A DNA stretch of 64,000 nt from Streptomyces sp. ISL-100. GTDB lineage: Bacteria > Actinomycetota > Actinomycetes > Streptomycetales > Streptomycetaceae. The stretch's first letter is position 1. Each line of letters starts with the position of its first letter. The notes under the pieces are model-generated. The model had not been told where the DNA came from. It worked only from the letters and a program-made list of their open reading frames with translations, and did no database searches. The stretch lies in contig NZ_JAGGOK010000041.1 of assembly GCF_018614615.1 (NCBI RefSeq), forward strand, positions 124,001-188,000, given 5' to 3'. A program made the translations under genes and the position numbers. Positions 53,406 to 61,672 of the stretch are shown one piece after another.

Positions 53406-53477
53406 TGGGCTATGGTGTAATTGGCAGCACGAGGGTTTCTGGTTCCCTTAGTCTAGGTTCGAGTCCTGGTAGCCCAG
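53406..53477 (+). tRNA. tRNA-Gln (anticodon CTG), copy 1
   Basis: A 72-base cloverleaf has the acceptor stem TGGGCTA/TAGCCCA, the anticodon loop TTCTGGT and the T-arm GGTTCGAGTCC. The anticodon stem ends in a T-T mismatch next to the loop. The second copy at 53740 is identical. Confidence 0.93.
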
Positions 53478-53500
53478 CTCGCAGAGCTTTTTCTGCACAG

Positions 53501-53573
53501 GCCCCCGTTGTGTAGCGGCCTAGCACGCCGCCCTCTCAAGGCGGTAGCGCCGGTTCGAATCCGGTCGGGGGTA
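53501..53573 (+). tRNA. tRNA-Glu (anticodon CTC), copy 1
   Basis: A 73-base cloverleaf has the acceptor GCCCCCG/CGGGGGT, the anticodon arm CCGCC CTCTCAA GGCGG and the T-arm CCGGTTCGAATCCGG. The first pair is G-T and the discriminator is A. Confidence 0.94.
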
Positions 53574-53636
53574 CAGATCCTTTCTTTCCATCGCCTTCGG
53601 GTCGCTCCCGGATGCGCTGACGCAAGGATCGCTAGG

Positions 53637-53709
53637 GCCCCCGTTGTGTAGCGGCCTAGCACGCCGCCCTCTCAAGGCGGTAGCGCCGGTTCGAATCCGG
53701 TCGGGGGTA
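53637..53709 (+). tRNA. tRNA-Glu (anticodon CTC), copy 2
   Basis: This is identical in sequence to the copy at 53501. It lies 63 bases downstream of it. Confidence 0.94.
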
Positions 53710-53739
53710 CAGGTTGGGACCGATTGGTCTAAACCATTT

Positions 53740-53811
53740 TGGGCTATGGTGTAATTGGCAGCACGAGGGTTTCTGGTTCCCTTAGTCTAGGTTCGAGTCC
53801 TGGTAGCCCAG
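53740..53811 (+). tRNA. tRNA-Gln (anticodon CTG), copy 2
   Basis: This is identical to the copy at 53406, including the following CTCGCAGAGCT spacer. That spacer identity indicates a duplicated Gln-Glu unit. Confidence 0.93.
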
Positions 53812-53834
53812 CTCGCAGAGCTCATATCTGCAAG

Positions 53835-53907
53835 GCCCCCGTTGTGTAGCGGCCTAGCACGCCGCCCTCTCAAGGCGGTAGCGCCGGTTCGAATCCGGTC
53901 GGGGGTA
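53835..53907 (+). tRNA. tRNA-Glu (anticodon CTC), copy 3
   Basis: This is identical to copies 1 and 2. It is the last tRNA of the cluster, and a hairpin terminator follows. Confidence 0.94.
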
Positions 53908-53916
53908 CGTACGAAG

Positions 53917-53951
53917 AAGAAGGCCTTCCGCACTGCGCGGGGGGCCTTCTT
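53917..53951 (+). terminator. Terminator of the tRNA cluster
   Basis: AAGAAGGCC and GGCCTTCTT pair, with further partial pairing inside. It starts 10 bases after the last tRNA. Confidence 0.8.
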
Positions 53952-54021
53952 GTATGGCCAAAGCACTACGCTGGGCCGCGTATCGAAGCCTTCGCATCCG
54001 TCCGCCTGAGGAGCGCCGAAG

Positions 54022-54360
54022 TTGGAACCCCTCGTACACACCGCGGAGTTACGCGTCGTCCGCACCTGCCGGCCGGACGGACTCCGTGTCGAAGGTGTCG
54101 TGGACGTACACGGGCACCAGCACCTGCGCACCGCCCTTGAGGCGGTCGAGCAGACAGACGGAGACGTCCAACTCGACCTGTCCGGGCTGGAGTTCCTCGA
54201 CCTCGGCGGGCTGCGGCTGCTGATGGCTTTCGCCCGATCGCGCGCCGCGGGAAGCCAGGTGGAGCTGGTGGGTCTCGCTCCGCATCTGCGTGAAGTGATC
54301 TCACTGGTCGGCTGGGACGAGACCCCCGGCCTGCGGCTGGGAGCCAACCATGTCAACTGA
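54022..54360 (+). CDS. STAS-domain anti-sigma factor antagonist
   Basis: The 112-residue protein has the STAS pattern: LRVEGVVDVHGHQHLRTAL, VQLDLSGLEFLDLGGLRLLMAFA and VELVGLAPHLREVISLVGW. In true antagonists the phosphorylated Ser lies in a DSS-type motif after FLD; here it reads DLGG, so it may not be phosphorylated. It starts at TTG 54022 with GAGGAG upstream. Its stop overlaps the next gene by 11 bases, so the two work together. Confidence 0.88.
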   Translation: MEPLVHTAELRVVRTCRPDGLRVEGVVDVHGHQHLRTALEAVEQTDGDVQLDLSGLEFLDLGGLRLLMAFARSRAAGSQVELVGLAPHLREVISLVGWDETPGLRLGANHVN

Positions 54361-55321
54361 CAGCGGCCTGAACGGTGCGGGCTTCGTTCATCACGCCTCC
54401 CTGTACGACGGCGACGAGGCATTCCTCGCGATGGCTCTGCCCTTCGCCGAGGAGGGCCTGGACGCGGGGGAGCCGGTGCTCGCCGCGACCACGCCCGCCA
54501 ATTCGAACTGCTCCGTGGCGCCCTGGGCGCGCGGGCCCACGGCCTCGACACGGCGGAGACGGCCTACTTCGGCCGCAGACCGGTGGAGCGCGTCTCGTCG
54601 TTCCTGCGGTACGTGAAACGCCGCGAGGTACCGGGGCGGCGGACGCGGATCATCGCCGAGCCGCTGTGGGCCGGCAAATCCGCCCGCCAGATCGCGGAGT
54701 GGAAGTGCATGGAGTCCGGGCTGAACGTGCTGCTCGCGGACCGTGACGTCTGGATGATCTGTCCGTACGACACCAGGACGGTCCCCGAGGACGTCGCGGC
54801 GGCCGCCCGCGCCACCCACCCCGCTCATGTGGTCGGGGCGAAGATCCTGCCCTGTGCGGCGTACGTCGATCCGGACGCGTACGCCGCGGTGGCCGACGCC
54901 CCGCTGCCGCCGCCGCCGCTGGGAGCCGACCGGTTGGACGGGCCGGCCACACCTGCTGCCGTACGCGCCTTCGTGCGGGGCAGCGCGGCTCGGGCAGGCC
55001 TTTCGGGGGCGCGTCTCGCGATGGCCGAGATCGTCGCCAACGAGGGCGCTGACCTGCCTGCTCGACCGCGGCGCTACGGGGGCGGAGGTGTGCGCGTGGG
55101 AAGAGCCCGGCATCGTCGCCTGGGACCTGTTCGCCACCGGGCCGGCTACCGCGGCTCCGGCGGCCTGGGCGGGGTTCGCACCGCCCGGTGAGCGGGCCGA
55201 CCCGTTCGACGGGCTGTGGCTGATGCGCAGCCTCTGCGAATCGGTGGAGATCCGGATGGTGGACGGCAGGATGCGGCTCCGTCTGCGGTACGGGGGGAAG
55301 GGCAACGCGGAGCGCCTCTGA
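54350..55321 (+). pseudogene. MEDS-domain sensor with anti-sigma ATPase-like C-terminus, two compensating frameshifts
   Basis: The N-terminus GFVHHASLYDGDEAFLAMALPFAEEGL is a MEDS domain, which by family binds signals and sits before an RsbW-like ATPase. The frame slips by one base (loss) near 54503, after TTPAN. The next part, ELLRGALGARAHGLDTAE through RLAMAEIVAN, reads in another frame. It returns to the first frame near 55045 (gain of one base) as ALTCLLDRGATGAEVCAWEE and ends at 55321. The two shifts cancel. Either the gene is a pseudogene or the assembly has two base errors; spliced in silico it is about 324 residues. Confidence 0.75.
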
Positions 55322-55338
55322 AGGGGCCCTGCGGGGCT

Positions 55339-55535
55339 TTCCCCGACCCGCCCCTTCCCGAAGGGCGCTGCCCCAGACCCCGCTCCTCAAACGCCGGAGG
55401 GGCTGGATGATGCCGTGAGCGGCAAATCCAGCCCGTCCGGCGTTTGAGGACACGCCCGAAGGGCGTCCCGGGGGTCTGGGGGCTCGCCCCCAGTTCGGGA
55501 AGGGGCGGGTCGGGGAACAGCGCCGCAGGCACCCG
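55339..55535. repeat. Interspersed hairpin-forming intergenic repeat, copy 2
   Basis: The block starts CCCCGACCCGCCCCTTCCCG and ends GGGAAGGGGCGGGTCGGGG. It shares CCCCAGACCCCGCTCCTCAA, GCGGCAAATCCAGCCC and GTCCGGCGTTTGAGGACACG with copy 1 at 34245. It lies between the MEDS gene and ndgR. Just after it, the hexamer CACCCG is repeated five times (55547-55577). Confidence 0.85.
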
Positions 55536-55589
55536 CACCGTCCATGCACCCGCACCCGCACCCGCACCCGCACGCGAGCAGCGGCTCGC

Positions 55590-56309
55590 TCAGCCGCCCG
55601 AGCGGCGCAACGCCTCCGACAGGCGCGCCGCAGAGTCGATGACCGCCTGCGCGTGCATCCGCCCGGGGTGACGCGTCAGCCGCTCGATCGGTCCGGATAC
55701 CGAGACCGCCGCGACCACCCGATTCGACGGCCCCCGCACCGGCGCCGACACCGACGCCACCCCCGGCTCCCGCTCGCCGATCGACTGCGCCCAGCCCCGC
55801 CGCCGTACACCGGACAGCGCCGTCGCCGTGAAGCGGGCGCCCTGGAGGCCCCGGTGCAGCCGCTCCGGCTCCTCCCAGGCCATCAGGATCTGCGCGGACG
55901 AGCCCGCCTTCATGGTGAGCGTGGAGCCCACCGGGACGGTGTCCCGCAGTCCGGACAGCCGCTCGGCCGCCGCGACGCAGATACGCATGTCGCCCTGCCG
56001 GCGGTAGAGCTGCGCGCTCTCGCCGGTGACGTCACGCAGGTGCGTGAGTACGGGGCCGGCCGTGGCCAGCAGCCGGTCCTCGCCCGCCGCAGCGGAAAGT
56101 TCCGACAGTCGGGGGCCGAGGATGAACCGGCCCTGCATGTCCCTCGCCACCATCCGGTGGTGTTCCAGTGCCACGGCAAGGCGATGTGCCGTGGGTCGTG
56201 CAAGCCCTGTCGCCGCGACCAGCCCGGCGAGGGTGGCCGGACCGGACTCCAGTGCGCTCAGTACCAGAGCTGCCTTGTCGAGAACGCCGACGCCGCTAGA
56301 GTTGTCCAT
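55590..56309 (-). CDS. ndgR: IclR-family regulator NdgR
   Basis: The 239-residue protein has an N-terminal winged helix (VLDKAALVLSALESGPATLAGLVAATGLARPTAHRL) and an IclR effector domain with LGPRLSELSAA, RDVTGESAQLYRRQGDMRICVA and ISAPVRG-like SVSAPVRGPSNRVVAAVSVSG. It matches NdgR, the Streptomyces regulator of leucine and other amino-acid genes. It is divergent from leuC, its known target. The ATG at 56309 gives the family length. An inverted repeat in the intergenic region may be its operator. Confidence 0.93.
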   Translation of the reverse strand: MDNSSGVGVLDKAALVLSALESGPATLAGLVAATGLARPTAHRLAVALEHHRMVARDMQGRFILGPRLSELSAAAGEDRLLATAGPVLTHLRDVTGESAQLYRRQGDMRICVAAAERLSGLRDTVPVGSTLTMKAGSSAQILMAWEEPERLHRGLQGARFTATALSGVRRRGWAQSIGEREPGVASVSAPVRGPSNRVVAAVSVSGPIERLTRHPGRMHAQAVIDSAARLSEALRRSGG

Positions 56310-56324
56310 GCGTCGATACTCGCG

Positions 56325-56368
56325 TCTCACTCTGTGAAACGCAAGTTCAATTTTTCCGGGAACTTGCG
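56325..56368. promoter_or_regulatory. Inverted repeats in the ndgR-leuC divergent promoter region
   Basis: CGCAAGTTC (56340-56348) and GAACTTGCG (56360-56368) form a perfect 9-bp inverted repeat around an AT-rich centre. An imperfect repeat TCTCAC/GTGAAA lies just before it (56325-56339). This is the best candidate for the NdgR site. The assignment is inferred from position. Confidence 0.55.
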
Positions 56369-56484
56369 AATCTGTAGGGGAGGCCGCACAACGGCTCAGC
56401 AGCCACCGCCCCGACGGGGGGTCCAGGGCGAGGGCGATCCGATCTCTAGATGGGCCGGTGAAGACGCCGGTCGAAGGGAAAGCG

Positions 56485-57909
56485 ATGGGTAGGACACTTG
56501 CGGAGAAGGTCTGGGACGACCATGTCGTCAGGCGCGCCGAGGGCGAGCCGGATCTCCTCTTCATCGATCTGCACCTGCTGCACGAGGTGACCAGCCCGCA
56601 GGCCTTCGACGGCCTCCGCAAGAGCGGCCGCCAGGTACGGCGGCTCGACCTCACCATCGCCACCGAGGATCACAACACCCCGACCATCGACATCGACAAG
56701 CCGATCGCGGACCCGGTCTCCCGCGTCCAGCTGGAGACGCTGCGCAAGAACTGCGCCGACTTCGGCGTGCGGCTGCACCCGCTCGGCGACGTCGAGCAGG
56801 GCGTCGTCCACGTCGTGGGACCGCAGCTGGGCCTGACCCAGCCCGGCACCACCGTGGTGTGCGGCGACAGCCACACCTCCACGCACGGCGCGTTCGGCGC
56901 GCTGGCGTTCGGCATCGGCACCAGCCAGGTCGAGCACGTCCTGGCCACGCAGACCCTGCCGATGGCGCCCCCGAAGACCATGGCGATCACGGTCGAGGGC
57001 GAACTGCCCGCCGACGTAACCGCCAAGGACCTGATCCTGGCGATCATCGCGAAGATCGGCACCGGCGGCGGTCAGGGTTACGTACTCGAATACCGCGGTT
57101 CCGCCATCGAGAAGCTCTCGATGGAGGCCCGGATGACCATCTGCAACATGTCGATCGAGGCCGGTGCGCGCGCGGGCATGATCGCCCCCGACAAGACCAC
57201 CTTCGACTACCTCCAGGGCCGTGCACACGCCCCGAAGGGCGAGGACTGGGACGCCGCAGTCGCCTACTGGCAGACGCTGCGCACCGACGACGACGCCGTT
57301 TTCGACGCCGAGGTCGTCATCGACGCCGCCGATCTGGCGCCGTTCGTCACCTGGGGCACCAACCCGGGCCAGGGCGCGCCGCTGTCGGCGAACGTCCCCG
57401 ACCCTGCTTCGTACGAGGACGCTTCGGAGCGCTTCGCCGCCGAAAAGGCCCTGGAGTACATGGGGTTGACCGCCGGGCAGCCGCTGCGCGAGATCAAGGT
57501 CGACACCGTCTTCGTAGGTTCGTGCACCAACGGCCGCATCGAGGACCTGCGTGCCGCCGCCGCGCTCATGGACGGCCGCAAAGTCGCCGACGGCGTACGG
57601 ATGCTGATCGTTCCGGGGTCTGTGCGAGTCGCGCTGCAGGCCATCGAAGAGGGCCTGGACAAGGTGTTCACCGCCGCCGGGGCCGAATGGCGGCACGCGG
57701 GCTGCTCGATGTGTCTGGGCATGAACCCGGACCAGCTGGCGCCCGGTGAGCGCTCCGCGTCCACCTCCAACCGCAACTTCGAGGGCAGGCAGGGCAAGGG
57801 CGGCCGTACCCACCTGGTGTCGCCGCAGGTTGCCGCCGCGACGGCGGTGCTGGGCCACCTGGCCGCGCCCGCCGACCTGTCCGACGTTCCGACGCTCGTG
57901 GAGGCCTGA
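56485..57909 (+). CDS. leuC: 3-isopropylmalate dehydratase large subunit
   Basis: The 474-residue aconitase-fold protein isomerises 2- to 3-isopropylmalate. Conserved blocks are TLAEKVWDDHVV, DHNTPT, VVCGDSHTSTHGAFGALAFGIGTSQVEHVLATQ, VFVGSCTNGRIEDLRAAA and GCSMCLGMNPD (4Fe-4S cysteines), SNRNFEGRQG. GAAGGGAAAG precedes the ATG at 56485. The longer frame to 56458 is not needed. It is followed by leuD after 5 bp and regulated by the adjacent NdgR. Confidence 0.97.
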   Translation: MGRTLAEKVWDDHVVRRAEGEPDLLFIDLHLLHEVTSPQAFDGLRKSGRQVRRLDLTIATEDHNTPTIDIDKPIADPVSRVQLETLRKNCADFGVRLHPLGDVEQGVVHVVGPQLGLTQPGTTVVCGDSHTSTHGAFGALAFGIGTSQVEHVLATQTLPMAPPKTMAITVEGELPADVTAKDLILAIIAKIGTGGGQGYVLEYRGSAIEKLSMEARMTICNMSIEAGARAGMIAPDKTTFDYLQGRAHAPKGEDWDAAVAYWQTLRTDDDAVFDAEVVIDAADLAPFVTWGTNPGQGAPLSANVPDPASYEDASERFAAEKALEYMGLTAGQPLREIKVDTVFVGSCTNGRIEDLRAAAALMDGRKVADGVRMLIVPGSVRVALQAIEEGLDKVFTAAGAEWRHAGCSMCLGMNPDQLAPGERSASTSNRNFEGRQGKGGRTHLVSPQVAAATAVLGHLAAPADLSDVPTLVEA

Positions 57910-57914
57910 GCATC

Positions 57915-58514
57915 ATGGCCATGGAAGCTTTCACCGCACACACCGGCCGGGCCGTTCCGCTGCGTCGCAGCAACGTCGACACCGACCAGATCATCCCCGC
58001 GCACTGGCTGAAGAAGGTCACCCGCGACGGCTTCGAGGACGGGCTGTTCGAGGCCTGGCGCAAGGACCCGCAGTTCGTGCTCAACCGCCCCGAGCGGGAG
58101 GGTGCCACGGTTCTGGTGGCGGGTCCGGACTTCGGTACCGGCTCCTCCCGTGAGCATGCCGTGTGGGCGCTGCAGAATTACGGCTTCAAGGCCGTCATCT
58201 CGTCGCGGTTCGCCGACATCTTCCGCGGCAACTCGCTCAAGAACGGCCTGCTGACCGTCGTGCTCGACCAGAAGGTCGTGGACGCGCTCTGGGACCTGGT
58301 CGACGCGGACCCCACCGCCGAGATCACCGTGGACCTCGAGGACCGTCAAGTCCGTGCCGAAGGCATTACGGCTGATTTTGAACTTGACGAGAACGCCCGC
58401 TGGCGGCTGCTGAATGGTCTGGACGACATCAGCATCACCCTCCAGAACGAGCCGTCCATCGCTGCTTACGAGGCCGGCCGACCGTCGTTCAAGCCCAGTA
58501 CGACGCAGGTCTGA
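57915..58514 (+). CDS. leuD: 3-isopropylmalate dehydratase small subunit
   Basis: The 199-residue small subunit completes the LeuCD dehydratase. Conserved blocks are RSNVDTDQIIPAHWLKKVTRDGFEDGLFEAW, GPDFGTGSSREHAVWALQNYGFKAVISSRFADIFRGNSLKNGLL. The ATG at 57915 begins MAMEAFTAH. It is coupled to leuC. A long hairpin follows the stop. Confidence 0.97.
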   Translation: MAMEAFTAHTGRAVPLRRSNVDTDQIIPAHWLKKVTRDGFEDGLFEAWRKDPQFVLNRPEREGATVLVAGPDFGTGSSREHAVWALQNYGFKAVISSRFADIFRGNSLKNGLLTVVLDQKVVDALWDLVDADPTAEITVDLEDRQVRAEGITADFELDENARWRLLNGLDDISITLQNEPSIAAYEAGRPSFKPSTTQV

Positions 58515-58529
58515 CGCCCTCGCATCACT

Positions 58530-58565
58530 CCGTTGCCCCCTGCCGCTCGCGGTGGGGGGCAACGG
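58530..58565 (+). terminator. leuCD terminator hairpin
   Basis: The arms CCGTTGCCCCC and GGGGGGCAACGG, with an inner CCGC/GCGG pair, form a long stem starting 16 bases after leuD. Confidence 0.85.
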
Positions 58566-58706
58566 CATGTTTGGGCCCCAACTCCCGTGGTAGGCGAGGG
58601 ACATGGGGGCAACGCGGCAAGGGTCTGGGAGGGCTTTTGGACACCCGGATTCCATTAGTTGCCCCCGCCGGAGGCGACAACTCGCCCCAGATGGCACAAT
58701 CGGTGC

Positions 58707-58934
58707 ATGGAACGCGACAGCCAACTCAAGCTCTATGAGGCAGTCGCGGACCGGTTGAAAGAAGCACACACAAGAGTGCGCACACTGCAAGTCCCGGAGG
58801 GCGTACGGATGGCGCTGACCCGGAAGCTGCTGGTCATAACGGCCGCGGCGAAACACGATCTCGCCGATGCGGCAAGGCGCCTGGACAGGTTGATGAAGGA
58901 CCTCGATGAGGGTCGATTCCCTGAAGGTGACTGA
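58707..58934 (+). CDS. Small conserved helical protein (75 residues)
   Basis: The 75-residue frame starts MERDSQLKLYEAVADRLKEA and is strongly alpha-helical with many Lys, Arg and Leu residues (VRMALTRKLLVITAAAKHDLADAARRLDRLMKD). Codon usage is typical. A similar small protein sits between leuD and the HU gene in other Streptomyces as I recall. I do not recognise a function. A coiled-coil is likely in the C-terminal half. Confidence 0.7.
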   Translation: MERDSQLKLYEAVADRLKEAHTRVRTLQVPEGVRMALTRKLLVITAAAKHDLADAARRLDRLMKDLDEGRFPEGD

Positions 58935-59077
58935 GGCCTGTGGAAGTCCTCAAGGTCTACTTCGTTGCGGCACTAGGGTGATTAGCCCGTTTCGTGTTTG
59001 ATTTGCGGTATATATCTGCCTAACGTGCGAAAAAGCTTGAACACATTCGTTCTGGCAATGTCTCCGAAGGGGAAGAC

Positions 59078-59752
59078 GTGAACAAGGCGCAGCTCGTAGA
59101 AGCGATTGCAGACAAGGTCGGCGGCCGTCAGCAGGCCGCGGACGCGGTCGACGCGGTACTCGACGCGATCGTCCGTGCAACGGTCGCCGGCGACCGCGTG
59201 TCGGTCACCGGCTTCGGATCGTTCGAGAAGGTTGAGCGTCCGGCCCGTTACGCCCGCAACCCGCAGACGGGCGAGCGGGTACGGGTCAAGAAGACCTCGG
59301 TTCCGCGCTTCCGCGCCGGTCAGGGCTTCAAGGACCTGGTCAGCGGCTCGAAGAAGCTCCCCAAGGGTGGCGAGGTAGCCGTCAAGAAGGCGCCCAAGGG
59401 CAGCCTTTCCGGCCCGCCCCCCACCATTGCCAAGGCCGCGGCCAAGAAGGCCGCCACCAAGCGGGCCGCCGCCAAGAAGACGACCCCGGCGAAGAAGGCG
59501 GCCCCCGCCAAGAAGGCCACCACGGCGAAGAAGGCGACCCCGGCCAAGAAGGCCACGGGCGCCGCGAAGAAGACCACGGCCGCCGGGAAGAAGGCGGCCC
59601 CCGCCAAGCAGGCAGCGGCCAAGAAGGCCACGCCTGCGAAGGCCACTGCCAAGAAGACCGCACCGGCCAAGAAGGCCACCGCGAAGAAGGCGCCCGCCAA
59701 GAAGACCACCGCGCGCAAGACCACCGCCAAGAAGACCGCTGCCGGGAAGTAG
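59078..59752 (+). CDS. hup2: HU-family DNA-binding protein with an H1-like lysine-rich tail (HupS-type)
   Basis: The 224-residue protein has an HU domain (residues 1-95, NKAQLVEAIADKVGG to RFRAGQGFKDLV, with the FGSFEKVERPARYARNPQTGE DNA-binding arms). A tail of about 130 residues built from KKA, AKK and PAKKA units follows, like histone H1. In Streptomyces this type organises the nucleoid of spores. The GTG at 59078 follows AAGGGGAAG. A perfect hairpin follows. Confidence 0.95.
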   Translation: MNKAQLVEAIADKVGGRQQAADAVDAVLDAIVRATVAGDRVSVTGFGSFEKVERPARYARNPQTGERVRVKKTSVPRFRAGQGFKDLVSGSKKLPKGGEVAVKKAPKGSLSGPPPTIAKAAAKKAATKRAAAKKTTPAKKAAPAKKATTAKKATPAKKATGAAKKTTAAGKKAAPAKQAAAKKATPAKATAKKTAPAKKATAKKAPAKKTTARKTTAKKTAAGK

Positions 59753-59776
59753 CAGGGGCAGCAAGGACTCACGCGC

Positions 59777-59808
59777 CGGGCCGGGCTCCCTCCGGGGAGC
59801 CCGGCCCG
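59777..59808. terminator. Bidirectional terminator between the HU gene and cofC
   Basis: A 14-bp inverted repeat (CGGGCCGGGCTCCC / GGGAGCCCGGCCCG) with a 4-base loop lies between the convergent genes. Confidence 0.85.
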
Positions 59809-59854
59809 CGGTGTGTTCCGGTCCGCAAGCGGGCCCCCGGGCAGAGGGCGCCGC

Positions 59855-60718
59855 TCAGAAGGTCTGCAGCGTCACCAGAGTGATGCGCAGGTCCGCGCCC
59901 TCGCCGTCCCCCTCGATACGCACCCGCTGGCCGGGACGCAGCAGCCGCAGGCCGCCCGCGTCGAAGGCCCGGGCGTCGAAGTCCACCGGGGTGCCGTCGT
60001 CGAGCAGCACACTGCCGCTGCGGGTCTCGGAGTCGTACGTGTACGCGGTCGCCTGCATAACCGCAGCGTATCTGGCGGTGACCGCCGCGCTCAGCCGGGC
60101 CGTGCGCGGGCCCACGCCGAGCGCCACCGCCGCCCGCAGATCGTCGCCCGTGTCCACGTCCTGGCGTACGGAATCAACTCCGTCGAGCGGTATTTCCCGG
60201 GCCCCCGCGGCCGAATGCCGGGCACGCGAAGGACCGCCGAAGAACGGCGCCAATTCCACCCCCGGCGCCGCCGAAAGAAGCGTCGTACCGATTCCGGCGG
60301 CATCAGCCAGAAATGCACGTGGAAATGCGGCGGCGTAATCGAGCACCTGCTGCAATTCCGCCGGCCGCAGTGCGGGAAGATCCGCATTCAGCGACGCGAC
60401 TGCGGCCCCGGGCCGCCGCGCCCGCACCGTGCGCGCCCCGTGCGCCAAAGCGGCGTTGAGACCCGCGGCAGGGGTGTCCGGCGCGATACGCGCCCCGAGG
60501 GCGGCCAGCGCGGCGGCCGCGGGGCCGTCGTCCGTGACGACCACCACATCCCGTACGGCGGGGCAGGCCAGGACCGCGGCCACGGTGTCCTCGGCGAAGG
60601 CGAGAGCGAGCCCCCGGCGCAGTGCGTCCCCCGCCGAGGGGGCGAGCCTGCTCTTGGCCAGCAACAGGGGCTTCAGGGGGACGACCAGGGACCAGGGAGC
60701 GGTCCGGAGCGTGTTCAG
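59855..60718 (-). CDS. cofC: CofC/FbiD-type 2-phospho-L-lactate (or PEP) guanylyltransferase with a C-terminal extension
   Basis: The family motif (V)VPLKPLLLAKSRL lies upstream of the first conventional start in this frame, so the true start is earlier. The only candidate with a good ribosome site is CTG at 60718 (GGAGGG eight bases before). The protein then has 287 residues: the nucleotidyltransferase domain (VVVTDDG, LNADLPAL, DLRAAVALGVGP) makes a coenzyme F420 precursor. After about residue 220, a segment of 67 residues (MQATAYTYDSETRSGSVLLD onward) is fused in frame. It could instead be a separate small gene starting at 60058. Confidence 0.8.
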   Translation of the reverse strand: MNTLRTAPWSLVVPLKPLLLAKSRLAPSAGDALRRGLALAFAEDTVAAVLACPAVRDVVVVTDDGPAAAALAALGARIAPDTPAAGLNAALAHGARTVRARRPGAAVASLNADLPALRPAELQQVLDYAAAFPRAFLADAAGIGTTLLSAAPGVELAPFFGGPSRARHSAAGAREIPLDGVDSVRQDVDTGDDLRAAVALGVGPRTARLSAAVTARYAAVMQATAYTYDSETRSGSVLLDDGTPVDFDARAFDAGGLRLLRPGQRVRIEGDGEGADLRITLVTLQTF

Positions 60719-60901
60719 TGGCGAGCCCTCCGTCCAGTGCGCGTCGGGCCCTATTGTGGCCTGTTCGTACGGCCGGCAGGGGATCCGGGCCCTGCCCCGG
60801 GGCGTACGGTGTTCTCGACAGACAGGGGACCTGGGGCGACACTTGTGCGCCTGACCAGGCGCGTACGTACAAGCAGCCAGGTCCTAGAGGAAGGTGTCCG
60901 A

Positions 60902-61672
60902 GTGTCCCGCCGCAGAATCGGCTTCTGGTACCGCCTGGCGGCGGTCATCGCCAAACCCCCGCTGGTGGTTCTGTTCAAGCGGGACTGGCGCGGAATGGAG
61001 AACATTCCGGCCGAGGGCGGATTCATCACGGCGGTCAATCACAACTCGTACCTGGACCCGCTCTCCTATGGGCACTTCCAGTACAACACGGGACGTGTTC
61101 CCCGGCTGCTGGCCAAGGCGGCGCTCTTCAAAACCCCGTTTGTCGGGATGATGCTGCGCGGTACGGGCCAGATTCCCGTCTACCGCGAGACCACCAACGC
61201 ACTCGACGCTTTCCGAGCGGCGGTCGACGCCATCGAGCGCGGCGAATGCGTCGCCTTCTACCCCGAAGGCACGCTCACCCGTGACCCCGACATGTGGCCG
61301 ATGGCGGGAAAGACCGGAGCGGCGCGCGTGGCCCTCATGACGAAGGCCCCCGTTATTCCGGTTGCCCAGTGGGGCGCCAACTTGGCGATGCCGCCGTACG
61401 CCAAGGAGAACAAGCTTCAGCTCTTCCCGCGCAAGACCCTCTCGGTGCAGGCGGGTCCGCCGGTGGACCTCGACCGGTTCTACGACAAGGAACCGACGCC
61501 CGAGGTGCTGCGCGAGGCGACCGAGGCGATCATGAGCGCCATCACGGAGCAGCTCGCCGAGCTGCGCGGCGAGCCCGCGCCCGTCGAGCCGTACGACCAC
61601 CGCAGGGCGCGCGCGCAGCAGCGCCGCAAAGCGGAGCAGCGCAGCAAAGCCGAGGGAGAGAGCGCAAAGTGA
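60902..61672 (+). CDS. 1-acyl-sn-glycerol-3-phosphate acyltransferase (PlsC family)
   Basis: The 256-residue protein is a membrane-associated acyltransferase. The catalytic motif is NHNSYLDPLSYG, the second motif VPRLLAKAALFKTPFVG, the third FYPEGTLTRDPDMWPMAGKTGA and the fourth VIPVAQWGAN. The C-terminal tail is charged (RRARAQQRRKAEQRSKA). It makes phosphatidic acid from lysophosphatidate. The GTG at 60902 follows AGAGGAAGG. Its stop overlaps gpsA (GTGA), so the two phospholipid genes are coupled. Confidence 0.92.
   Translation: MSRRRIGFWYRLAAVIAKPPLVVLFKRDWRGMENIPAEGGFITAVNHNSYLDPLSYGHFQYNTGRVPRLLAKAALFKTPFVGMMLRGTGQIPVYRETTNALDAFRAAVDAIERGECVAFYPEGTLTRDPDMWPMAGKTGAARVALMTKAPVIPVAQWGANLAMPPYAKENKLQLFPRKTLSVQAGPPVDLDRFYDKEPTPEVLREATEAIMSAITEQLAELRGEPAPVEPYDHRRARAQQRRKAEQRSKAEGESAK

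Noticed and set aside
53406..53907. The tRNA cluster considered as an attachment site for an integrated element
   Set aside because: No integrase is near, no partial tRNA copy is found elsewhere in the window, and the flanking genes are core genes.
55547..55577. Five CACCCG hexamers after the repeat element, considered as a CRISPR-like or regulatory array
   Set aside because: The units are only 6 bp with no spacers, and it is a simple-sequence run. No CRISPR array or cas gene is present in the window.
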